Below are positions 1-5,926 of a stretch of DNA of 9,102 bases, one piece after another. Origin of the DNA: JAAEQG01 sp023133475 (GTDB taxonomy: Bacteria; Planctomycetota; Phycisphaerae; UBA1845); assembly GCA_030631415.1 (NCBI GenBank), contig DAOVLE010000214.1, positions 1 through 9,102 of the forward strand. Direction: 5' to 3'. The first letter of the stretch is position 1; each line of letters opens with the position of its first letter. The position numbers were made by a program, and so were the translations under genes. The notes beneath the pieces were generated by a model, which was given only the letters and a program-made list of their open reading frames with translations, made no database searches and was not told where the DNA came from.

Positions 1-97
1 GAACGTTCCACGGTGATGTCGTAGCGTTGTTCGCCGGCGGTTCTTGTCCGTGTGCCACCCGGTGTGAACGGTTACGGGAAATGTAACCACTCCAATA

Positions 98-115
98 CCC
101 GGCATAAATGCCGGG
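98..115. repeat. Short perfect palindrome (hairpin repeat)
   Basis: CCCGGCAT and ATGCCGGG form a perfect 8-bp stem around an AA loop. The bases that follow are CCTAG, so on the minus strand the hairpin carries a CTAGG head, similar to the GTAG-headed hairpins elsewhere in the window. No T-run follows it, so a classical terminator role is not supported. It lies upstream of the ppdK promoter in DNA with no convincing gene. Confidence 0.6.
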
Positions 116-154
116 CCTAGCGCAAGACTGCCGATACGAATCGAGCAGGGGGAT

Positions 155-178
155 GTCGGGTCTGCGGACCCGACCTAC
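155..178 (-). repeat. REP-like hairpin with GTAG head (minus orientation)
   Basis: GTCGGGTC (155-162) and GACCCGAC (167-174) form a perfect 8-bp stem with a TGCG loop, followed by CTAC at 175-178. Read on the minus strand this is a GTAG tetranucleotide followed by a hairpin, the layout of REP elements. Its minus-strand beginning, GTAGGTCGGGT, differs by one base from the start of the elements at 5532 and 7913 (GTAGGGCGGGT). It sits about 30 bp upstream of the ppdK -35 box. Confidence 0.65.
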
Positions 179-209
179 GGGGGCTGTTCCGTTTGAACGG
201 CTTGGTTCG

Positions 210-237
210 TTGACAGTTGTGCGGTGAGTCATATAGT
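210..237 (+). promoter_or_regulatory. Sigma70-type promoter for ppdK
   Basis: A perfect -35 box TTGACA (210-215) is followed after 16 nt by TATAGT (232-237), five of six matches to TATAAT. Transcription would begin near 244, leaving a leader of about 45 nt before the ATG at 289. This makes the upstream TTG codon at 217 impossible as a start on this transcript. Activity is inferred from sequence alone. Confidence 0.7.
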
Positions 238-276
238 GACTTGCTGGAAAGCGCAGCAAACCGCATACCACTTATT

Positions 277-280
277 GGAG
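277..280 (+). promoter_or_regulatory. Ribosome binding site of ppdK
   Basis: GGAG lies 8 nt before the ATG at 289. With the promoter, it supports that ATG over the TTG 72 nt upstream. Confidence 0.7.
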
Positions 281-288
281 ACCGCAAT

Positions 289-3264
289 ATGGCCAAGATG
301 ACCAAGTGGGTCTATTCCTGGGGCAACGGCAAGGCAGAAGGAAAAGGAACCCAAAAACAATTGTTGGGTGGGAAAGGTGCCGGACTGGCAGAGATGACCA
401 GCATCGGGCTACCGGTGCCCGCCGGGTTCACCATCACTACCGAGTGTTGCTCGCACTATTTCCAGGGCAACAAGCGCTGGCCTAACGGGCTGGAGAAGCA
501 GATCAAATCCGGCCTGAAAAAGCTCGAATCCGTCTGCAAGAAGAAGCTGGGCGACCCCAAGGACCCCTTGCTGGTCTCGGTCCGGTCCGGAGCAGCCGTC
601 TCCATGCCGGGAATGATGGAGACTATCCTTAACCTTGGGCTGACCGACGTATCGTTGGAGGGGTTGGCTGAGCTGTCGGGCAACCGGCGGTTCGCCCTCG
701 ATGCCTACCGGCGGCTGATAATGATGTACGGCTCGACGGCGATGGGTATCGACCGGGCGAAATTCGACGACGCCTTCGAGCAGGAGAAGAACCATCAGAC
801 CCGCTTCCGGATCGGCAAACAGGCGGGCGAGAAAGTGCTCGATACCGAGGTCAACGAAAGCGAACTCGAACAGGTCATCGAGCGTTTCAAGGACATCTAC
901 CGGGCGGAGGTCGGAGCCGAGTTCCCCCAGGACCCCTACGAGCAACTCGTCGGGGCGATCAGCGCCGTTTTCGAGAGCTGGATGGCGGAAAAGGCGATCA
1001 CCTACCGGAAGGTGGAGAACATCACCGGGCTGCCCGGAACCGCGGTCAACGTCTGCCAGATGGTCTTCGGCAACATGGGTGACGATAGCGGCACGGGCGT
1101 CTGCTTCACCCGCGACCCCTCGACTGGCGAGAACCAGTTCTACGGCGATCTGCTGATGAATGCCCAGGGTGAGGATGTGGTGGCCGGCGTGCGGACGCCG
1201 ATTCGGCTCGGCGAGTTGGAAAACCTCATGCCCGAGCTTTACGCACAACTCGAGGCAGTCCGGGCCATTCTCGAGTTGCACTACCGCGACATGCAGGACC
1301 TGGAGTTCACCTTCGAGCGTGACAAGCTGTACATGCTTCAGTGCCGCACCGGAAAGCGTTCCCCCGAAGCCACCTTCAAGATCGCGGTGGACCAAGCCAC
1401 CAAACCGCTGTTGGACAAGAGGGAAATCGCGGTTCTGGTCAAGCAGAAGTATCTGCCGAAGAAGTACGCCGCCCTGGCCGGCAAACCCATTATCAGCAAA
1501 GCCGAGGCAGTTGCTCGAATTGCCCCGGAAGATGTCGAGCGGCTCTTCTACCTGGTGATCGATCCGTCGATCGGCGAGATCGAGTTGGAGGCGCGTAAGA
1601 TCGGCGAGGGGATCAACGCGGTTCCCGGTGCCGCCTGTGGGAAGGTGGTCTTTTCCGCGGCTGCGGCGGAGGCCCAGGCAGCCCAGGGCGAGAAAGTTAT
1701 CCTGGTCCGCAAGGAGACCTCGCCCGAGGATGTCGGCGGAATGCACGCCTCGGTTGGCATTCTGACCGCTACCGGCGGGAAAACCTCCCACGCCGCAGTG
1801 GTGGCTCGCGGTTGGGGCAGATGCTGCATCGTGGGATGCAAGAAACTCGAGGTGGATGAGGCTGGCGGAAGCCTGACGCTCGGCGACATCACCATTCGTG
1901 AGGGCGAAGCACTCACACTCGACGGGTCGGCTGGGCGAGTCTTCCAGGGCGAGATGCCCCTGGTCAAACCCCAGACGCCGGAAGAGTTCAAGACCCTGAT
2001 GAGTTGGTGTGACGAAATGCGACGCTTGCATGTGCGCACCAATGCCGACACGCCAGGGGACGCAGCTCGAGCCATCGAAATGGGCGCCGAGGGCATCGGG
2101 CTATGCCGCACCGAGCACATGTTCTTCGAGACCGAACAGCGTCGGTTGGCCATGCAGGAGATGATCGTGGCGGAAACCGAGGCGGAGCGGGTGTCTGCCC
2201 TGGATAAGCTGCTGCCCTATCAGCGAGACGATTTCAAGGGCATCTTCGAGGCGATGGACGGTAAGCCGGTGACCATCCGCCTGCTCGATCCTCCGTTGCA
2301 CGAGTTCCTCCCGCATTCCGAGGCCGACATGCAGCGCCTGGCAGAAGCGACCCACATGGATATGGACAGCATCCGCAAGCGGGCGGCGTTCCTGCACGAA
2401 GCCAATCCCATGCTCGGGCATCGGGGTTGTCGTCTGTGCATCACCTACCCGGAAATCCTGGACATGCAGGTGCGGGCCATCATCGAGGCAGCCATCGACT
2501 GCCGGCGTCGCGGGGTGACCGTGCTTCCCGAGATCATGATCCCGCTGACCATCGCCGCCAAGGAGATGCAGATACTGGCCGACCAGACCCGTGCGGTGGC
2601 TGATGCCATTTTGGCTGAGGCTGGTGAAAGCCTGCCCTACCTGGTCGGCACCATGATCGAGACTCCGCGGGCTGCCCTGGTGGGTGACAAGATCGCCGAG
2701 GTGGCGGACTTCTTCAGCTTCGGAACCAATGATTTAACTCAGATGACCATGGGCTTCTCGCGTGACGACGTGGGCAAGTTTTTGCCCGACTATGTGGATC
2801 AGCAAAAAGCTGCCATCTTCACCGACAGCCCATTCCACTCGTTGGATCAGGAGGGGGTGGGGTTGTTGGTCAAGTGGTGTATCGAGCGCGGGCGCTCGAG
2901 CAAGCCCAAACTCAAGATCGGCATTTGCGGCGAGCATGGTGGAGAGTTGGAATCGGTGAAGTTCTGCCACAACGTGGGGATGGACTACGTTTCTTGCAGC
3001 CCCTTCCGCGTGCCCATCGCTCGTTTAGCTGCCGCCCAGGCTGCCATGGAGGAAAAACAGACCGCCCCGCGACCACCCAGGAAGACCGCACCAAAAAAGA
3101 AGGCTGTCAAAAAAGCGGCGGGCAAAAAGAAAGCCGCCAAGAAAAAGGCCGCCGCCAAAAAGACCAGGAAAAAGGTGACCAAGAAAAAGACGGCCAAACA
3201 CACCGGTAAAAAAAAGGTAGCCAAGAAGAAAAAAGTCAAAAAAGCCAAAAAGACCCGGCGCTAA
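289..3264 (+). CDS. ppdK: Pyruvate, phosphate dikinase with a histone-like Lys/Ala-rich C-terminal tail
   Basis: A cytosolic enzyme that interconverts pyruvate + ATP + phosphate and PEP + AMP + PPi. The 991-residue product is longer than the usual length of about 874. An N-terminal ATP-grasp region opens with GGKGAGLAEM and contains SVRSGAAVSMPGMMETILNL and the NAQGEDVVAGVRTP block. The swivelling domain has the phosphorylatable His at residue 501 in GGKTSHAAVVARG, where the usual Arg before the GG is Thr. The C-terminal TIM barrel shows GIGLCRTEHMFF, NPMLGHRGCRL, FFSFGTNDLTQMT and the catalytic Cys880 in GICGEHGG. The normal family ending SCSPFRVPIARLAAAQAAM is complete near residue 920. Residues 921-991 are an added tail with about 32 Lys plus Ala, Thr, Arg and Pro, like histone H1 or bacterial Hc1. 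The TTG at 217 was rejected as start because promoter and GGAG site favour 289. Enzyme identity is near certain; the tail's role is unknown. Confidence 0.97.
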   Translation: MAKMTKWVYSWGNGKAEGKGTQKQLLGGKGAGLAEMTSIGLPVPAGFTITTECCSHYFQGNKRWPNGLEKQIKSGLKKLESVCKKKLGDPKDPLLVSVRSGAAVSMPGMMETILNLGLTDVSLEGLAELSGNRRFALDAYRRLIMMYGSTAMGIDRAKFDDAFEQEKNHQTRFRIGKQAGEKVLDTEVNESELEQVIERFKDIYRAEVGAEFPQDPYEQLVGAISAVFESWMAEKAITYRKVENITGLPGTAVNVCQMVFGNMGDDSGTGVCFTRDPSTGENQFYGDLLMNAQGEDVVAGVRTPIRLGELENLMPELYAQLEAVRAILELHYRDMQDLEFTFERDKLYMLQCRTGKRSPEATFKIAVDQATKPLLDKREIAVLVKQKYLPKKYAALAGKPIISKAEAVARIAPEDVERLFYLVIDPSIGEIELEARKIGEGINAVPGAACGKVVFSAAAAEAQAAQGEKVILVRKETSPEDVGGMHASVGILTATGGKTSHAAVVARGWGRCCIVGCKKLEVDEAGGSLTLGDITIREGEALTLDGSAGRVFQGEMPLVKPQTPEEFKTLMSWCDEMRRLHVRTNADTPGDAARAIEMGAEGIGLCRTEHMFFETEQRRLAMQEMIVAETEAERVSALDKLLPYQRDDFKGIFEAMDGKPVTIRLLDPPLHEFLPHSEADMQRLAEATHMDMDSIRKRAAFLHEANPMLGHRGCRLCITYPEILDMQVRAIIEAAIDCRRRGVTVLPEIMIPLTIAAKEMQILADQTRAVADAILAEAGESLPYLVGTMIETPRAALVGDKIAEVADFFSFGTNDLTQMTMGFSRDDVGKFLPDYVDQQKAAIFTDSPFHSLDQEGVGLLVKWCIERGRSSKPKLKIGICGEHGGELESVKFCHNVGMDYVSCSPFRVPIARLAAAQAAMEEKQTAPRPPRKTAPKKKAVKKAAGKKKAAKKKAAAKKTRKKVTKKKTAKHTGKKKVAKKKKVKKAKKTRR

Positions 3265-3296
3265 GCCGGATGATTCACCGCTGAGATCGCATAGTA

Positions 3297-3391
3297 GTAG
3301 GGTGGGTGGAACCTCGCGGAGCGAGGTGGAACCCACCATTCGGCTCGTACGGTGGGTTACGCTTCGCTTCGCGAAGCTCCACCCACCCTAC
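3297..3391. repeat. 95-bp inverted pair of REP-like hairpins (REPIN-like)
   Basis: Two 41-nt units face each other across a 13-nt spacer: 3297-3337 on + and 3351-3391 on -. By my alignment they match at 35 of 41 positions. Their outer 14 bp are perfect inverted copies, GTAGGGTGGGTGGA at 3297-3310 and its complement at 3378-3391. Each unit also folds on itself: GGTGGGT/ACCCACC stems, with the inner 12-bp palindrome GCTTCGCGAAGC at 3366-3377. Each starts with GTAG. It fills most of the gap between ppdK and the membrane-protein gene, and no T-run follows it. I saw no convincing promoter for the downstream gene in this gap. Confidence 0.8.
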
Positions 3392-3399
3392 AAAGGCGA

Positions 3400-5535
3400 G
3401 TGGAAGAGACGTCAACAATTCAACCTGAGTTGGAAAATCGTCAGACATCCAACGGGGCGTTCTGGGACGAGCAGCCGCCGGGGGCATGGTGGTCGTGGTG
3501 GCATGTGCCGGAGCTGGTGGCGGTCTTCGTCACCGGGGTGGCGGTGATGACCTTCCTCTACGGAGCCGGTGAGGGGGCTCCGGGGTGCGACTCGTTCTAT
3601 CACATCAAGATGTCCGTCCTGCTGCCGCGGATCGGGCTGATCGACAAGTTCAAATGGCTGACCACCACGATCTTCGCCGACCAGTTCGTCAGCCACCACT
3701 GGGGCTTTCAAACGCTGATGGTGCCCTTTGTGTACGGCGGCAAGTGGCTGGCGGGCGATTATGTGACGGGGGCCAAGTGGGGGATCACGTTCTACTTCTC
3801 TTTATCGATGGTTTTGTTCCACCTGCTGTTGATGATCCAGCGGGTGCGGATGCGCTGGCTATGGTTGGGTCTGTATCTGGTGATGCCGGCCCAGTTCTTC
3901 GGCCGACACCTTTTCATCCGGGCGATTGCTCCGTCGTTGGCGTGCATGTTGCTTCTTATGGTGCTGATGTTTCGCCGCCGGTATGTGTGGTGTGCGGTGG
4001 TCGTCGCGTTGTACATCCACGTCTACCTTGGCGCGGTCTTCTATGTGCCGGTGGTGGTTGGGGCGTATTTCCTGATGGGCTTTCTCGGCGAGGACGGCGA
4101 CCGCGTTTCGTGGAAGTTGCCCGCCTGGGCCATCGTGGGCATGGTGATCGGCTTACTTACGCATCCCTATCGTGACGGGGTATTTGATTTCCTGCGGGTT
4201 CAGGTGCTTGGTTCCGGCTTGACGCCGGACATTCCCGTCGGGCGGGAGTGGAAATCGTACGAAGGCAAGCTGTGGAACGTGGTTTTCGTATACTTCGGCT
4301 TCACCTTGAGCATGTTGGTGGTTTCGGTAGTGGCGCGGTTGCGGATGGGCGAGCGTCTCAACGCCAGGGAAGCAGCTATACTGGTCATCAATTTTGTTTT
4401 CCTGGTGATGGCGTTTCGGCAGCGGCGGTTCATCGAGTATTGGCCGCCGTTTGCCTTGTTGTCGTCGGCGTACTTGCTGGCTCCGTTGATGGATCGGCTG
4501 GCTGACCGCGCCCGCGAGTCTGCCCGGCGGATTGGGGCGGTTCAGTTATGGTCGTCGGCTTTGGTTCCGGTGGGCATGTTTGGTCTTGCCGGGTTTTTGC
4601 TGCTGCTGAGTCGTAGTCGCTGGTGGGGTATTGATAGGTTCGTGGCAGAGTGGCCTGTGTGGGCTTTTGTGGCGGGTCTGGTGTTTTTGGTTCCGATGTC
4701 GCGGGTTTGGCGGGGTGAAGGTAGCCGGGCAGTGTTGCCGGCGTGGCTGGTGAGCGTTGCGAACTTGTTCTGCGGTGCCTTGATGCTTTCGCTGGTGTTT
4801 GGCCCGATCCTCGCCATGTTCGATACGAGCCGTTTGCCGGCTGGGCGGATGCACGTCCCGGTTTGGGCGTGGGGTGTGCTGGGGTTGGCTTACCTCGTGC
4901 TGCCCACGATGGCAGAAACGCGGGATCAGCCGGAAAGCAGTGGCGGCTATGCGGCTATGATTCCGGCAGCCCTCACCGCCATTGTTACCGGGGGTACGTT
5001 TGTGCTGCTGCTGATCCTGGGCGGGGCGGGGCAGATGGTGAGCGTGCAGCGTTCGAGCCGTTGCAAGTACGATCTGCCCGAAGTACGCCGTGCGATGGCA
5101 TATCTGCACGAAAACAGCCGCGAGGACGCGATTATCTTCACCGACGATTGGGACGTTTTCCCGCTCTATTTCTACCACAACCACCGCAACCGTTACATCG
5201 TTGGGCTGGACCCCAAGTTTTCGCACGCGCGTGATCCGGTGTTGTGGGAGCGGTATGTGAAGATCACCCAGTCCCGCCGTTTCCCGGTGCAAGCCACCGT
5301 CGAGCTACACGATGACCAGGGGCGGAAACGTAAGGAGAAGATCGAGGTGCGGCTGGAAGATATCCGCGACTACTTTGGGGCAGATTTCGTGATAACCGAC
5401 CCGGACCACGTTAAGCTCGCCCGCAACCTGGAGTCCGCCCCGGAGTTGGCTCAGCGGGTTTACCCGCCAGAGAAACGCATGGGCAAGCATTGGCCGCCGT
5501 TCACCATCTATCGCATTAAAGCGACTGGGGAGTAG
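3400..5535 (+). CDS. Multi-pass membrane protein, probable GT-C-fold glycosyltransferase
   Basis: A 711-residue integral membrane protein. I count roughly 13-15 hydrophobic segments from about residue 38 to 545, then a soluble C-terminal region of about 160 residues. After the first segment comes an acidic loop motif, CDSFYHIK (Asp64, His68), then FADQFVSHHWGF (Asp94, His99-His100). An Asp-containing first loop of this kind is typical of GT-C enzymes such as STT3/PMT relatives that use lipid-linked sugars. Other marks are RQRRFIEYWPPF (340-351) and, in the soluble part, TDDWDVFPLYFYHNHRNRY (581-599). The open frame extends up to a GTG at 3352, but that lies inside the REP pair, so its first 16 codons would be repeat. 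I chose GTG 3400, preceded by AAAGG at short spacing; TTG 3430 and ATG 3547 are alternatives. The TAG stop lies inside the GTAG of the next REP. A glycan role fits the gmd/fcl neighbours, but donor and acceptor are unknown. Confidence 0.7.
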   Translation: MEETSTIQPELENRQTSNGAFWDEQPPGAWWSWWHVPELVAVFVTGVAVMTFLYGAGEGAPGCDSFYHIKMSVLLPRIGLIDKFKWLTTTIFADQFVSHHWGFQTLMVPFVYGGKWLAGDYVTGAKWGITFYFSLSMVLFHLLLMIQRVRMRWLWLGLYLVMPAQFFGRHLFIRAIAPSLACMLLLMVLMFRRRYVWCAVVVALYIHVYLGAVFYVPVVVGAYFLMGFLGEDGDRVSWKLPAWAIVGMVIGLLTHPYRDGVFDFLRVQVLGSGLTPDIPVGREWKSYEGKLWNVVFVYFGFTLSMLVVSVVARLRMGERLNAREAAILVINFVFLVMAFRQRRFIEYWPPFALLSSAYLLAPLMDRLADRARESARRIGAVQLWSSALVPVGMFGLAGFLLLLSRSRWWGIDRFVAEWPVWAFVAGLVFLVPMSRVWRGEGSRAVLPAWLVSVANLFCGALMLSLVFGPILAMFDTSRLPAGRMHVPVWAWGVLGLAYLVLPTMAETRDQPESSGGYAAMIPAALTAIVTGGTFVLLLILGGAGQMVSVQRSSRCKYDLPEVRRAMAYLHENSREDAIIFTDDWDVFPLYFYHNHRNRYIVGLDPKFSHARDPVLWERYVKITQSRRFPVQATVELHDDQGRKRKEKIEVRLEDIRDYFGADFVITDPDHVKLARNLESAPELAQRVYPPEKRMGKHWPPFTIYRIKATGE

Positions 5536-5552
5536 GGCGGGTTCCACCCGCC
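5532..5552 (+). repeat. Single REP-like hairpin with GTAG head
   Basis: This 21-nt unit begins GTAGGGCGGGT and folds by pairing GGCGGGT with ACCCGCC. It differs by one base from the left unit at 7913-7933 and by one base from the complement of the right unit at 7949-7969. Bases 5533-5535 (TAG of GTAG) are the stop codon of the membrane-protein gene. Without that stop the frame would run to another GTAG-derived TAG at 5593-5595. Confidence 0.8.
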
Positions 5553-5591
5553 GGAAAGAGTCCAAGGTCCAAAGTCCAAAGTCCAAAGTCT

Positions 5592-5613
5592 GTAGCGCAG
5601 GCATCTTGCCTGC
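5592..5613 (+). repeat. REP-like hairpin with GTAG head, second sequence type
   Basis: GTAG at 5592-5595 is followed by GCAGGCA (5597-5603) and TGCCTGC (5607-5613), a perfect 7-bp stem with a 3-nt loop. The stem sequence differs from the GGGCGGGT type, so at least two hairpin types share the GTAG head here. It is nested inside the heptamer-bounded block. Confidence 0.65.
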
Positions 5614-5682
5614 TTCCTCGACTTTGTCCAAGGTCCGAAGTCCCGGGTTTTGGTGTTCATGTATCCATTTACAACAACGACA

Positions 5683-5722
5683 CCGCTGACGCACGTGCGT
5701 TTAGCGGCAACGCCGAAGGCGT
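5683..5722. repeat. Cluster of palindromes between the heptamer arms
   Basis: ACGCACGTGCGT (5689-5700) is a perfect 12-bp palindrome enclosed by CCGCT (5683-5687) and AGCGG (5703-5707). Next to it ACGCC-GAA-GGCGT (5710-5722) forms a second tight hairpin. No function can be assigned. They could be protein-binding sites, structured RNA, or the core of a repeat element. Confidence 0.5.
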
Positions 5723-5860
5723 GCATGACTGTCCAATGGGGTTCATGACCTTGGAACTTGCGTGTGCGATTGGGGACTTTGACTCCCTGACCTTGGACTT
5801 TGGACCTTGGACCTTGGACTTTGGACTCTTTGGGGTGCATTCTGTCCGCTCAACTACCGA

Positions 5861-5866
5861 TAAAAT
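5861..5866 (+). promoter_or_regulatory. Possible -10 element upstream of gmd
   Basis: TAAAAT is a five-of-six match to TATAAT in a short AT-rich patch, 60 nt before the gmd ATG. No good -35 box lies 15-19 nt upstream, so this is weak. It is the best promoter candidate in the gap, since transcription from ppdK would have to cross several hairpins. Confidence 0.25.
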
Positions 5867-5913
5867 AGTGGTTCACCCAATCGTCGGAGCGGTTGGGCTG
5901 GGGGTATTGCAAT

Positions 5914-5918
5914 GGAGG
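5914..5918 (+). promoter_or_regulatory. Ribosome binding site that selects the gmd start
   Basis: GGAGG lies 8 nt before the ATG at 5927. It overlaps the alternative in-frame ATG at 5912, which has no comparable site of its own. Confidence 0.75.
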
Positions 5919-5926
5919 CGACGGCT

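Larger units (their letters stand above)
5555..5831. mobile_element. Candidate non-coding element bounded by 36-nt inverted repeats
   Basis: The left arm (5555-5590) and the complement of the right arm (5796-5831) match at 33 of 36 positions by my alignment. All three differences are A/G changes at the same place in the heptamer unit. Each arm starts AAAGAGTCC and continues with tandem seven-base units TCCAAAG or TCCAAGG. Because the non-heptamer AAAGAG end matches too, the similarity is not just shared low complexity. Inside are a GTAG hairpin, degenerate heptamers (near 5620-5645 and 5738-5790) and palindromes. There is no transposase, no convincing ORF and no clear target duplication. A mobile origin is inference; heptamer expansion of an old inverted pair is the alternative. 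Confidence 0.4.

Noticed and set aside
1..59. Minus-strand reading ending GEQRYDITVER at the window edge
   Set aside because: It looks protein-like but is short, follows a stop, and has no good start codon inside the window; sequence to the left would be needed.
217..288. 24-residue N-terminal extension of ppdK from TTG 217
   Set aside because: It begins 2 nt after the -35 box and upstream of the predicted transcription start, while ATG 289 has a GGAG site and the normal family N-terminus.
409..2031. 540-residue open frame on the minus strand
   Set aside because: Antisense shadow of ppdK caused by GC-rich codon bias; no recognisable domain, and the + strand protein is unambiguous.
3265..3337. 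Rho-independent terminator after ppdK
   Set aside because: The hairpin is strong but is followed by ATTCGG and more GC-rich sequence, not a T-run; it is better explained as a REP pair.
3025..3339. Minus-strand frames rich in Phe and Leu opposite the ppdK tail, looking like a membrane peptide
   Set aside because: The complement of Lys codons (AAA/AAG) is Phe/Leu codons (TTT/CTT), so the hydrophobic look is a trivial consequence of the Lys-rich tail.
5555..5590. TCCAAAG tandem units as a CRISPR array
   Set aside because: The unit is 7 bp with no spacers; this is a simple heptamer array.
5508..5840. Minus-strand open frame of 110 residues over the gene-free stretch
   Set aside because: Its sequence is mostly translated heptamer and hairpin repeat (runs such as WTLDFGPWTL), so it is not supported as a gene.
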